Both the position numbers and the translations under genes were made by a program. Below, in pieces: positions 1 through 34,866 of a stretch of DNA of 64,000 bases. This stretch comes from Amorphochlora amoebiformis (Eukaryota; Cercozoa; Chlorarachniophyceae): NCBI GenBank assembly GCA_054601695.1, contig BAAHQB010000326.1:124001-188000 (forward strand), in the 5' to 3' direction. The first letter of the stretch is position 1, and every line of letters begins with the position of its first letter. The notes under the pieces are model-generated. The model was not told the origin of the DNA. It worked only from the letters and a program-made list of their open reading frames with translations, and ran no database searches.

Positions 1-198
1 TGCGCACTCTCACATGTGCTAGCCACCAATGGTAAAAGTGATAGATTTCCCGCTTCGACATGCATACATAGCTACATACATAATACTTCTAAGTAGAAGG
101 ATGGTTGCTTTTTGCTTTGTTGACTAGCCTGGTACGACAATTATGACGTTTTGAGACCATGCCTACCTGCATACATATATACGTATATTTATATACAG

Positions 199-463
199 CC
201 CGTTCTCAGAGCTCTCGTTCAAACAGGGGGCGCGCAAGAGATGTAGAAGAAGATAGCACGTCGGCAAGTGGTGTGATGTCCTCGTCAGAACCTGGGAAAA
301 TGTCTGGAACTCCTACCAATCGCGAGTCTAAGGACAGGTTTGTCTTAGTTGGATATATATGTGTGTATTGTATATATATATATATATATATATATAATAC
401 ATGTATGTATATATATATATATACACATATATAAATACGTTCATATATATTTATGTATGTATG

Positions 464-512
<49 letters not shown>

Positions 513-996
513 TATATATGTGTGTGTACACATACGTCTAGGAGTATCTATATTGATACACAACCATCTACGTTGAAGTCAATATTGTAACATGTTGTAA
601 ATATGTCCACACGCCGAAGCGATAATTGCAAGCATGTATACTGCCGAGTACCTATGTTGTATGATGACCAGTAAACATGTATATTCCCTTGAAAATATGT
701 TCATATGAATACCTTAGCAAGCATGAATTCTGCGGTATAAATATGTCCCTTGGTGGAGACAACTTTTTGCTTGAGCGAGTAGATGCCGAGTAACAATGTT
801 ACTAGGCGGAAACAACCATTGGGAATATGTCTAGTGTTGTGTAAATGTGTTACATACTTGTATAGAACTCGTGCTGTCATTTATGTACAAATGTCCTTAT
901 GTAGATAGTTTATATATGTATGTATATGTATATAATTCTAGAAATGTATAATATATTTGTATGTATATAATGCTTAAATATACATACATATATATA

Positions 997-1058
<62 letters not shown>

Positions 1059-1158
1059 GTCATCGTGAACAGTCAAGGTCAACTAATCCTTCTGTATCTA
1101 TCTCGTCAGATACCAAGGTAATATACGTAAATATTTTAAATACATATATATATATATG

Positions 1159-1196
<38 letters not shown>

Positions 1197-1328
1197 AGTA
1201 TATATACGTGTGTATTTAGACATATGGGTGTGTATACGTACATATTATGTACAAATATGTATATATGTGCGCTTAAGCTTACAAGTGTGAAAACATATAT
1301 ATGTATATATACACACACATATATATGT

Positions 1329-1399
<71 letters not shown>

Positions 1400-2046
1400 C
1401 ATATGATATATATATTTTTATATGTATATAGGTATCATATTTGGAGAAAGATAGTAAGTTCGCAGGGAGGGTATTCGCGCCCCAGAGCAAGGCTGCAAGA
1501 AGGGTTGTATACCTGAACACAAAATCATATATCTATATATACATATACACATACAGATATAAATATATGCATTTTCTTGTTTTATATATGAGACATACAC
1601 GTAGAAAAGTATTCATGTACAATTATACATTATATATATTTCTATATATATATCTATATATCTATATATATATTTATATGTGTAAAAAGCATATATCTAT
1701 ATGTATCCTGTTGACATACTTTTATATATATTTCCTGTTCTTAAACAATGATATACGCATATATATGTAACATTATATATATATATACATTCACACACAC
1801 ACATATATATACATATATATATATATAAACACGTATTTCCGTAGACTCACACACACTATACAAACCCAGGCGATTCTCAAACGTACTCGCGCCCGAAAAG
1901 AGACCGAGCAAGCATATGCTCGCTCTCATATCCTGTCTAGCTCTTACCTATCTCACGCCAACCACGACAAAATCGGTTTTGTCCTAGGCGCTCTCATTTC
2001 AATGTGGGCTTTCTACTCGTGGAAAAATCCTAGAAATAAGTTGTAG
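199..2046 (+). CDS. 3' end of a gene for a Ser/Arg-rich protein with a C-terminal membrane anchor
   Basis: Three phase-compatible exons: 199-337, 1432-1503 and 1845-2046 (stop TAG 2044-2046). The first starts after a tatacag acceptor and the first two end at GT donors. The first exon encodes a Ser/Arg/Glu-rich, probably disordered stretch (begins [14 protein letters not shown]). The second is basic and joins with phase 2 on both sides. The third has a charged, helix-like segment followed by one hydrophobic segment ([17 protein letters not shown]) six residues from the C-terminus (NPRNKL). A single C-terminal membrane helix with a short tail is the layout of tail-anchored proteins with the N-terminus in the cytosol; this is inference. 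The family is not recognised and the 5' part lies left of the window. The gene converges on guanine deaminase. The second exon also has an open alternative frame, but only the phase-2 frame joins its neighbours. Confidence 0.62.
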
Positions 2047-2209
2047 CAATATACGCAACAGGTTATGTGAAGTGTTCATGAGGTCTGGAAAACTTCTTAC
2101 ATGTATACTCAACAGGTTATGTGAACTGTTCATGAGCTCAGGTGGAAAAATTCTTACATGAACATAATGAACTTCAAATGAAAGTATATTCCACAGTATA
2201 TGTATATAT

Positions 2210-2246
<37 letters not shown>

Positions 2247-3026
2247 CTGATATGATATGTGTGTATGGAAACAGTTTATGTCTAGTATCTAGACATATCT
2301 AGCATATGCAGTAGATGTATACCGTAGATCTCGTAAATACTGGTCAGATCATGATAACATATCTACTGGATATATCTAGACCTGATATAAATGATTGTAT
2401 AATATCTAGAATATATATATATATGTATATATATTCTAAATCAACATAAATATATACTAGATATACAAAGACACATATATACTCAGTATCATATATATAT
2501 CTAGATATATCTAGTATATACTCACGATACATACACTCTACTACTAGATATATCTAGATATGCTAGATATAGTTTATACTCTATCCTGTAGATGCTTTAG
2601 ATGCTGGATCTAGTGGATATAAATCATGATGTCTAGGATGTATCATGATATGAGGCTCTATCATATTATGCATATCTAGCATATATACTAGTCATGATAT
2701 ATACATATATCTAGATATATATATATATCTAGATATATATATACTAGGTATATATATATCTAGATATATACTAGGTATATATATATACTATATATATGTA
2801 ATATATATCGATCTGGTATATGCACTAGTATATACATGTATACTAATACATGTATCTGGGCGAATGCACAGACTAACTACACATTAGACATTAGCACTGC
2901 ATACTACAATTATGTATACATGTACTCATCTAACCGGCATCCAATGACACACTCAGATTTCAAAGTTAAAAGTTACCGTAACTCAATTAAATAAAGACAA
3001 TCGCTCAGCGCGCGAGCAAGACCTTA
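2047..3026. other. Spacer between convergent genes: 57-bp tandem duplication, then TATCTAGATA-rich tract
   Basis: No exon found. About 2050-2165 holds two diverged copies of a roughly 57-bp unit sharing caacaggttatgtgaa and gttcatgag. About 2280-2830 is rich in CTAG and tatctagata-type palindromes. The last 190 bp are ordinary sequence leading to the guanine deaminase stop codon. Confidence 0.6.
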
Positions 3027-24503
<21,477 letters not shown>

Positions 24504-24605
24504 TACGTTATGACCTCTAAGCAGTCAATTTTTTAATTAGAGGTTAAGGATCGGATCATAACGGAAAGAATTCGGGGGGCTTCCAAGCCCCCGACACGAC
24601 CCTCG
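24504..24605. promoter_or_regulatory. 102-bp divergent intergenic region, putative bidirectional promoter
   Basis: Only 102 bp separate the guanine deaminase start ATG (24503, minus strand) from the kinase start ATG (24606, plus strand), and both 5'UTRs must also lie here or overlap the neighbouring gene. It contains ttttttaattag and the self-complementary gggggcttccaagccccc (about 24575-24592). No TATA box is certain. Confidence 0.7.
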
Positions 24606-26426
24606 ATGGGCAACACAAGCTCGACACACTTGAGCGATCGATTTAGTCGTGTTCGGGAACTAGGTGTATGTTGTGAATTTTTTATTCCTGTTAAAAACGG
24701 GAGCTTGAGGTTGACATTTGCACATGTTTCGATGGTTTTTAGGTTCCGGGAGCTTTGCAGTGGTGTACGAAGTGATTCGGAAAGAGGTAAATCCTAACCT
24801 TTATCATGATGATATAACAAAATGGTTACTACCACCAGGATAAGAAACGATTTGCAGCGAAATGCATGCCCAAGAAGCTGCTGGAAGCCCAGGAAATGCA
24901 GAAGGTACGTTTCCATATTTAATGTGTGTTTTCTCATTCGCTCTTTGTTCCCAGAGGGTGAAAGGCGAGATCCAACTTATGAGAGAAATCGATCATCCTA
25001 ATTGCCTCAAGATATTCGAAGTGGTATGTCGCTCTCATCTTCGTAACCAGCGGAATATATTCTCACGAAATATTTGTGGAAGGTGGAGACTCGGAAGAAG
25101 ATATGCATCATAACTGAGCTCATAGAAGGGTAGCAAGCAGACTGAGGATCTAAACATCGTTTTGTTACATTAATTAAACTTAGGACCTCTCTATACGAGC
25201 GTATTATCTCGGAGAAATCGTTGAGCGAAGAGGTACGAACCAAGATGTGTTCAAACTATCCTCTCCTTTCCCAGTTTAATTCATTCTCTCTTCAGACCTC
25301 CTCCCCTCTTAATAGTTGTTTGGATTCCTCCCACCTCTATTCTTCTGTCTTTTTCTCCGGCTTTGTTCATTCCCTTTCATCTCCCTGTCTTAAGCAAAGA
25401 TTGATTAACCCTCTCCCTGCAGTTTGCCGGAAAAATCATATTTCAAGTGGCTGATGCATTAGGATATCTACATCGGTAAGTCATTACTCTCTCTCAACAC
25501 TTTATCAAAGCCTCTTGAAAAATTTTCTATAAAATTCTGCCGAAACTCTCTACTTTCCTTCAACTCTCCCTCTTCACTCTCTTTCCTTCTTTTCTCTCTC
25601 TCTCCCATATACCCCTAGTTCTTTCTCTTTCTTTTCTCTCTCTCAATTGCTCTCGTTTCCCATTCTGTATTTATCTATCTAATTTACCCTCTTACTTCTC
25701 TTTTACCTCCCTCTTAAATACTCTCCTTTCTTTTTCTCTCTCTCCCCCTCTTATCTCTATCTCTCTTTTCCTCTCTCTTTGTGTGTGTCTCTCCCTCTCT
25801 CTGAACCTCTTTCTCTCTAACTGTATTTCTCTCTATTCAGCTATCTATCTCTATCTCTCTCTCCTCTATCCTTCTTCTCTCTTTTCTTTCTCTCTCGCCC
25901 TCGAAAATCTCTCGTCATTGTCCTTCATCTATCTGTGTTTCTTTTCTTCTTTTTCTTCGTCTCTTTCTCCTTTTTCTTCCTCTCTTTCTCTTAACCTCTC
26001 TTGAACTCTATCCATATTTCTCTATATTATAATATATATATCACACATATGTATGTATTATATATATATATATATATATATATATTAACCTCTCCTGAAC
26101 TCTATCTATATTTCTCCATATTTATAATATATATATCACACATATGTATATATAATATATATAATATATAATATATATATATATATATATATGTATGTGT
26201 ATGTGCGTACATATGTGTATGTATATATGTGTATATACACACACATACACGCATATTCGTATGTATATGTATATGTATGCACACATATATGTATATGAGT
26301 ATACATACATTCCCTATTCCCCAAACTCCTCTCTCTTCACTGTTCTCCCTCTCTCCTCTCTATCTCTCCACTATTCTCCTATTAACCACATATATACGAT
26401 CTTTCCACATATTTCTCTCAATTACC

Positions 26427-26493
<67 letters not shown>

Positions 26494-26538
26494 ATATATA
26501 TATATATACATATGTGTGTGTGTATATGTAAATTATTG

Positions 26539-26586
<48 letters not shown>

Positions 26587-26594
26587 ATATCTAA

Positions 26595-26652
<58 letters not shown>

Positions 26653-27140
26653 TATATCACTTTCTCTGATCTCTCTATCGTTCCGTTACTCTCTTTCTCT
26701 CTCTTTCTCTCTGTCTCTCTCTACCTCACGCTCTTTCTCCTCTGTCTTGCTCTCTCTTTCTCTTTCTCTCTCTCTCCTCCTCTCCCTCTCCTCTTCCTCT
26801 CTATCTCTTTTGTTCTCTCTCTCTCTCTTGCTCTCTCTCTCTCTCTTGTTCTCTTTCTCTCGTCTCTCTCTCTTGTTCTCTCTCTCTCTCTCTTGTCTCT
26901 CTCTCTCTTATTCTGTCTCTCTCTTGCTCTGTCTCTCTCTTGTCTCCATCGTTTTTTATCGGACTCTCTTTGACTTTCTCACTCACGCTCTCTTTCTCAC
27001 TCTCTCTTCTTTTATTATTTTTTCTTCTCTTTCTCTTCCTCTACATTATATATATATATACTTATATATATATATATTCTCTTTCCTTCCGCTCTCAATT
27101 TTCTTCCACCTCTCTCTTTTCTCTACTCGCTCTTTTCTAA

Positions 27141-27172
<32 letters not shown>

Positions 27173-27229
27173 TATATATAAGTATAAATATAAATATGTA
27201 ACTTTCTTTGTAGATATTTATGAATATAA

Positions 27230-27321
<92 letters not shown>

Positions 27322-27591
27322 TATATAAGTATAAATATAAATATGTAACTTTCTTTGTAGATATTTATGAATATAAATATGTATATATATATATATATAT
27401 TCATAATATATATACATATATATATATATGTAAATATATATATGATTCCTCAGGAGAAATATTATACACCGTGACCTTAAACCTCATAACATCATGCTGT
27501 AAGTATCTTCACATAATTTATTTATAATCTATGTGTATTTACTGTTTCTCGTGTTATATATTTGTATGCATACACATGTATACATAATAAA

Positions 27592-27632
<41 letters not shown>

Positions 27633-27806
27633 ATATATAAAATTATATGTGCGTGTATATATATAATGTCTGATTAGTATATTAATTTTATACAGGTATG
27701 TAATTTTGTACATAAACATATATTTATATGACGTTTAGATATGTATTAATAATTGTATATATTGTGTGTATACATGTATTCGAACCTCTCTCTCTCTATA
27801 TATATA

Positions 27807-27879
<73 letters not shown>

Positions 27880-27891
27880 CATATACATATA

Positions 27892-27924
<33 letters not shown>

Positions 27925-28354
27925 TATGTATATATATATATATATATATACATAAACATTTAAGGACATACCTTGTTCTCTTTCTCTAGATACATACACA
28001 TGTGTATATTGTTACAGCATGTAGAGCTAGCACGGAACCTATAGCTAGTTAAAAACGCCGCGGCTGGTTAGACTACCGTCAGTCCCTTAGAAACAAGTAG
28101 TAGCACAATAATCGGAACACAGAAAATCTCGGAACCCATAGGTTTCCGGAGGATGTAATTAAGAAAGGAAGTATCCGACTACCGCCCAAAGGTTATCGTA
28201 ATCATTCGATAATCATTCGTCTTAATCTCAACGGACTTGAATCGAACTCTGGACTACCATTTACTATGGCACTGCGCTTACAGTAGATATATAATATGTA
28301 TGTACGTATATATATATACATATATATATATGTATCTATATATATATATGTATC

Positions 28355-28385
<31 letters not shown>

Positions 28386-28395
28386 GATATATACA

Positions 28396-28451
<56 letters not shown>

Positions 28452-28632
28452 CATATATATATATATACATGTATACATATGTATATATATATCTATATAT
28501 GTATATGCACGTATATATACGTGAATAACATTATTATTGCAGGAGATACAAAAATGGTTCGACGGATTTATGCCTACTAGATTTTGGCATGAGTAAAAAG
28601 CTTATAAAACACAGGTATATAATGTATAACAT

Positions 28633-28711
<79 letters not shown>

Positions 28712-28762
28712 AACAATACTTATATATGTATATATATATATATAAACATATATGTTATATGT

Positions 28763-28802
<40 letters not shown>

Positions 28803-29025
28803 ATATATATATATATTAGAAAGAGATACAAAAATACAGAAACATGTACATATGTACATGAAACATGTACTTATGTATATAATTATGTGCAGAAATATAG
28901 ATATACTTTTACATTTGTACATACGTATATGCATGTAGAAACATATATACATATACACATATATATATTATACATATACACATACATATATATATATAAT
29001 ATACATATATACATATACATATAAG

Positions 29026-29065
<40 letters not shown>

Positions 29066-29228
29066 TGCACATGTGCATATACATATATGTATTCTATATA
29101 GAAACATGTATGAAAAAAGTAAAATAGTGAGGGGTAAATAGAAAGGAAGAGGGAAGAAATGATAGAAAGAGCGAAGGGAAAAAGGGAAAGGGTGATAGAG
29201 AGGACATTTGTGCTGTGACAGTGCATGC

Positions 29229-29305
<77 letters not shown>

Positions 29306-29525
29306 TATATTAGTATATTATTTCCCATACACATGTAACACATACATAATTGTAGGTCTGGGACCTTATCGAGATGCGGCACACCACAATACATAGCCCC
29401 TGAAGTCATACAACACCTCTCGTCTTATTCGTACAGCTGTGATATGTGGAGTCTAGGTCAATATGCACGCTTATATATTTAGAAGATATAGGTTCATATA
29501 TATATATAGATATAGATATTATATA

Positions 29526-29579
<54 letters not shown>

Positions 29580-29670
29580 TGTTATAGATATATATTCATA
29601 TACATATAAATTCATATACATACAGATTTCCATGCATATAGATTCATACACAAATAGATTTATACATAGA

Positions 29671-29716
<46 letters not shown>

Positions 29717-30203
29717 TCACTATATATTTATTCATGTATGCTATATGTGTGTGTGTTTCTGTATTTGTATATGTAAATGTACATGTGTACATGTGTATAT
29801 GTATGTATGTATATGCATGTGTATATGTGTATATTCTTAATAATACACATATACATATATTGTTAATCTATGTTTCCACACGTGTGAATATTCTACATCA
29901 GTTCATATTTTCTACCATAGACATGCTTTTCCAGGTCGTACGCTCTCATGTATATACTCTTATGACTAAATATAGTTTGTATTTGGAATGCTACATCAGC
30001 GCTAATCCTAGATTAATCTTAAGCCGTGTACCTCTCTGACCCTACCTCAGTTCCAATGTTCATCTTAAATCTTCATTTTGAATCCAATTGTAATCTTAGC
30101 CTAAATTAGTTCTTAATCGTACCTTTGACTAATATGCTCAGGAATTTTGATATATGAGATGCTGACGGGAAAACTTCCGTTTCAGCATGAGAAAGAACCA
30201 GGT

Positions 30204-30259
<56 letters not shown>

Positions 30260-30973
30260 TATGCGTATTGCGTATATACTGTATATACACATATAGAAAA
30301 TACATATATATATATATATTGTTACGGCGATAGTGATTTTGACTTTGAGCGTGAGCGAGTTGGCAACGCGTGTCTTTGCCGTGGTATCTACGTGACAGTA
30401 TCATCTTGAGGTTACTTCTGCGTGTTATGCCATTCTGACAGAAGGATGCCATGCGACAGCAAATCTTTCGAAAGTTCAAAGGAAGTACCTTTTGCCTTCG
30501 AGTGGCTGGAGATTCAAGTTCAAACACTTTTCCGCGCTCAAAAGGAATTGAGTATCCTCTTGGGCAGTAATAATTCAAATGAATTCCAATCGAACCCTGG
30601 ACTACCGGTGTTTTAAGACCGCCTGGTTAACAGGTTATGAGCTTCGAAGAGGTACATACGTACTCAAATGGGCTACCAAGCCAAAGCTTACCAAAGACGA
30701 CGACGAACTAAGTATAAAAGAGCTGTTAATAATCATGAAGGTTCTATGTTTAAAAATGGTAATGAGCCTGGGAGCTCGTAATTTTTGTTTTGCAAGTGGA
30801 CGACAGTCCATGCTGAGGTCACGTCGGGTCCGGGACTAAAGAATAAAACCCAGAATCTTAGTTCTCAGAAAAGGTGACGGCAGCTTCATGGTTAGATTTT
30901 TCCTAACCATCAGAATCGAAGCGGTTTAACCCGAAAGGGTCTCAAATAATTCTACACCATAAATCTGTGCCAG

Positions 30974-31065
<92 letters not shown>

Positions 31066-31137
31066 TACCGATGCGCATTTTGATTCAGAGCACGAAATAC
31101 TCCATATCTTCTACCATCCACTGCTTATCCCTGCCTT

Positions 31138-31170
<33 letters not shown>

Positions 31171-31205
31171 TAATATAATATATATATATATATATATATA
31201 TAATG

Positions 31206-31244
<39 letters not shown>

Positions 31245-31878
31245 AATATACATATATATATACATCTAAATAATATGTTATAGAACACGAGAAATGTACA
31301 TAGGTGCACATGTAAATAAACATACACTTGCACATATTACATGCAGCAGGCATATATAGAGAAGATTATATATACACAGAGTTATGGAAGTTGATCAGAA
31401 AAGGCGAATATAAAAAGGAGCCTTTAGAGTACGTCCTACTCTCCACTCTTTTCTGTCTCGTCTCTCTCTCTCTCGCTTTCTTTCTTCTTCTCGATGTGAG
31501 TCGATGCTGTCCCTTTTTCTTCTCCTGTGCTCTATCTCTACATTCTTTCCCCTCCGCTATAAAAACTCCGTTATATCCCTCCCCACTTTTCCCTTTTTTC
31601 AAACCCGCTTTCTTCTTTTCCCCTGCGTGTGTGTGTGTGTGTGTGTGCACGATTCCATTCTCTCCTTCTTTCCTGTGAGTCTCTCTTTTTCTCTATGAGT
31701 TCTCTCTCTCTCTTTCTCTCTGCTATGTTCCCTCTCTTCTCTCCTCTCTGAGTGTAAGCATGTATGTATTTTCTCTAACTCACATGCTCTCTTTATTCTG
31801 CTCTCTCCTTGTCTTTCTCTCGCAGTGTTTTTCCTTGTGCTCCCTATCTCGCTCTATCACTCGCACCCTCTCCTCTTT

Positions 31879-31966
<88 letters not shown>

Positions 31967-32252
31967 TTGTTGTATATGATGAAATGCATGAATAATAATA
32001 AGAGATCTATTAATGTATGCATATATACATAGATACAATTGTATTCTTAATCTACTGATATAATACTTCAGAAAGCTATCGCCTGATGCCAGAGATATAT
32101 TAGGTAAGGCACTGATGATTATGTGCAGATGTGTTAATGAATATACGTGTTATACGTTTGCAAGCAGATATGTATTCTTACAATAAAGTTAGTATGTATT
32201 CTCACATTAAGTTTGTCCGTATACATATTGGATATTAAATGTATTCTAAATG

Positions 32253-32295
<43 letters not shown>

Positions 32296-32433
32296 TATAT
32301 AATATATATATATGGATGTGTACATATATATACATATATGTATACAAATGTATTTATATATATATGTATATATATATATATATGATAAAATATATCAATG
32401 TAATTTGTACATATATATATATATATACAAATA

Positions 32434-32471
<38 letters not shown>

Positions 32472-32551
32472 AATGTATCTAAAGGCAAGCTTCTGAACAC
32501 TAGTCCCATAAACCGTATTACGAGTTCACAGGTATATACATATATACATAC

Positions 32552-32598
<47 letters not shown>

Positions 32599-32658
32599 AG
32601 TATATGCATATGTATATATGCATGCATCACACATGTGTGTATATAATATACATATATA

Positions 32659-32692
<34 letters not shown>

Positions 32693-32836
32693 TATATATG
32701 TATATATAGAGATATATATGCATATTATGTGAATTCAAATTTTACTACATGTTCTTATGTGTACACATAAATCTATATTCAAACATACATATATATATAT
32801 ATACACACATATATATATATATTTATTTATTTATAT

Positions 32837-32875
<39 letters not shown>

Positions 32876-33005
32876 AAGGATGTATTATTTTATGTTTACA
32901 CGTGTACAATGTATATGTATATATATATATGTATATGTATGTATATATATATATATGTGTATATATATGTATAAATAAACATATATATATATATATATAA
33001 ACATA

Positions 33006-33075
<70 letters not shown>

Positions 33076-33189
33076 CACATACATAATTTTATGTTCATAC
33101 ATGTGCGTATAAACTTTTGATCACGAGTTCCAACCTTATTACGAGAACGCAGGTATCACTACAAATCTATATGTATCATATAAATATAC

Positions 33190-33231
<42 letters not shown>

Positions 33232-33480
33232 TCATACAAACATATATTTGTCTATATGTAACGAAACAGGATGCAGAGCACTTAAAATAAATACTGATAT
33301 AGCCTTACTCAGGATAGAATACTGACATTCCATATAAGGAGTTATACCTACAGGATTGTAATTACAAATATACTTTTCATGTAGGTTATGAGTCATTCTT
33401 GGGTGATCAACACGAACAAGAAGTTAATAGACACACGTAACATCAAGAAGTCGCAAGCGAAGCGCCAATTTATTAAGTGA
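24606..33480 (+). CDS. CaMK-type serine/threonine protein kinase, kinase-domain exons 1-15
   Basis: Exons: 24606-24663, 24743-24786, 24839-24904, 24955-25023, 25083-25129, 25184-25232, 25423-25475, 27454-27498, 28543-28614, 29356-29456, 30142-30201, 31350-31428, 32072-32103, 32485-32531 and 33385 to about 33477. All joins are in phase with GT-AG signals. The N-terminus MGNTSS fits N-myristoylation (Gly2, Ser6), suggesting membrane attachment. Landmarks: Gly loop GSGSFAVVY (20-28), Lys42 in AAK, Glu61, Thr90 as gatekeeper, HRDLKPHN (134-141, Asp136), DFG (157-159), GTPQYIAPE (176-184), DMWSLG (197-202), Arg269 in INRIT. After the HSW motif the tail ([13 protein letters not shown]) resembles the autoinhibitory, calmodulin-binding segment of CaM kinases. 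Read straight through, TGA at 33478-33480 gives 305 aa; a good donor (aa|gtgaga at 33477) suggests splicing instead. Introns 1-6 are 50-190 bp and later ones are 0.3-2 kb. Subfamily assignment within CaMK is less certain than kinase identity. Confidence 0.9.
25480..27140 (+). repeat. Sense-strand polypyrimidine intron (kinase intron 7)
   Basis: Long CT-rich stretches (about 25540-26030, 26325-26410, 26660-27140), built of ctctct with scattered A and G, are interleaved with (TA)n. Similar C/T-rich tracts fill other + strand introns at 31432-31890, 33486-33823 and 35560-36060. Confidence 0.85.
27178..27386. repeat. Two near-identical copies of a 60-bp segment separated by (TA)n
   Basis: The segment with 'gtataaatataaatatgtaa' and 'ctttctttgtagatatttatg' occurs at about 27181-27240 and 27326-27385 in kinase intron 7, with a (TA)n array between. 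It includes a pyrimidine-tag acceptor look-alike but no exon. Confidence 0.85.
28009..28287 (-). mobile_element. SINE-like element, copy 10
   Basis: In kinase intron 8. The right end holds the clearest tRNA-like head. On the minus strand it reads agcgcagtgccatag (box A-like) and then gagttcgattcaagtcc (box B-like, compare GGTTCGANTCC). The left end 'ttacagcatgtagagctagc' is shared with 38560-38610. Confidence 0.75.
28672..28707. repeat. (GA)n microsatellite
   Basis: About 17 uninterrupted GA dinucleotides in kinase intron 9, flanked by (TA)n. Confidence 0.95.
30325..30645 (-). mobile_element. SINE-like element, copy 11
   Basis: In kinase intron 11. The head on the minus strand reads 'ggtagtccagggttcgattg', with the box B-like gggttcgattg. 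The body is diverged from other copies. Ordinary-composition DNA of unknown nature continues to about 30975 and may be a second, older insertion. Confidence 0.6.
33111..33152 (+). pseudogene. Decayed extra copy of kinase exon 14
   Basis: About 42 nt between exons 14 and 15 align with exon 14 (32485-32531), including the donor cag|gta. The copy has lost 4 nt, the acceptor AG is absent, and the invariant Arg codon (cgt, Arg269) corresponds to ctt. It is probably not spliced in. Confidence 0.7.
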
Positions 33481-33823
33481 GAGAAATAAATTCTTTTCTT
33501 CTCCTGCTCTTGCCATCAGACTCTCTTTCGATCTCTCTCTCTTTTCTCTCTTATCTTAACTTTTCTCTTTCTTTTCCCTCTCTATCTCTCCCTGTTTCCA
33601 ACCTTTCCCTTTCTTTATCCTCCCTCTTGCTCTTTTCCCTCTTTTTTTCCACTTTTCATTTCTCTTTTTTTCTCTCTCTGTTTCTCTCTTCGTCTCTTCT
33701 CGTCCTCTTCCATGTTTGCCTTTTTCGCTATTCCCGTTTCCTTCACTCTTTCTTTATCTTATGTACTCGCTTCACATCTACTGCCTATGTATTTATTTAT
33801 GCCTTACTTTCTCTCTCTTTTAG

Positions 33824-33898
33824 CGCCTAAAAGCATGTATTCACCATATAAATAAACAGGCTGACTCTCTCCTTAAACTTGAATATGTACCAATATAA
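33824..33898 (+). CDS. Possible exon 16 of the kinase (calmodulin-binding-like segment)
   Basis: After a tctctctcttttag acceptor, an open frame reads RLKACIHHINKQADSLLKL and then VPI stop. Joined to exon 15 it would extend a basic amphipathic helix like the calmodulin-binding site of CaM kinases. However, phase 0 is needed here while the exon 15 donor gives phase 2: the junction lacks one G relative to an aag|gtgaga donor. With the phases as read, translation would end after two codons. It could be a real end, an indel, or a chance frame. Confidence 0.4.
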   Translation, partial: RLKACIHHINKQADSLLKLEYVPI

Positions 33899-34104
33899 TA
33901 AGTAAATATATGCTGGATCAATGAACAAGCTGATCCATATTAGCGAAATTCTATCGAAACATTATATAAATACACATATACACACACATATATATAGATG
34001 CCAGATGAATGAACAAGCTGTATGAACACATATATTTTTATTTATTACATTTTATTTACGTATATATATGTGTATATATATATGTAAATGTATATATATG
34101 TATA

Positions 34105-34135
<31 letters not shown>

Positions 34136-34182
34136 ATTTGATGTATATATTATATATGTTACCAGATCATTGAACAAGCTGA
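33848..34182. repeat. Dispersed short repeat around 'gaacaagctgat', four copies
   Basis: Related 17-25-bp segments at about 33850, 33920, 34007 and 34158 (aataaacaggctgac, atgaacaagctgatcc, atgaacaagctgtatg, ttgaacaagctgatc), the last three preceded by a cagat- or ggatc-like stretch. They are separated by (TA)n-rich DNA and the first lies in the possible exon 16. Confidence 0.55.
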
Positions 34183-34388
34183 TCAACGTTATAAAGTTTC
34201 TAAGAATCTTTTTCAAAGAGGTTGTGATATACATACATGTATATATGTACGCATAAATATGTACGTTTATTATGTATATATATCTGTAAAGAAAATTTCT
34301 GAATAACTTTGTTCGCGATATTGTATTTTGAAGGTTTCTTAAGGATGAAATGTATACTTATATTTATATTACATCATATATTTATATG

Positions 34389-34436
<48 letters not shown>

Positions 34437-34530
34437 CATATATATTTACGCATATATGTATATACATGCGTTTCTAATATTTCTTCCACCAAAAGTGAAA
34501 ATAAGAGGTTAAACAGTATCCCAGTCTTTA

Positions 34531-34557
34531 ACCCTAACCCTAACCTAACCTAACTCC
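34531..34557. repeat. Short telomere-type repeat patch
   Basis: A few ccctaa and ccta units, isolated from the large arrays at the right of the window. Confidence 0.7.
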
Positions 34558-34753
34558 ATCGGTAACCGATACCTTCTTAGGTTAGTTTCGATGTAGTCAA
34601 GACTTATGCGAGTATGAGATTAGAGGTATTCAAACATGTCTGTTCTTCTCTATCTCTCTGTAAAATATATATATTTATACATATATACATATATATATAT
34701 GTACATATTATATATATATGTATATATATATATATATGTATACATATGTTTGC

Positions 34754-34784
<31 letters not shown>

Positions 34785-34866
34785 TTATACAAATATATAC
34801 ATATATATATATATATATATATGTATGTATATATAGTTTGTGTATATTATATCTGTGTATATTTAC

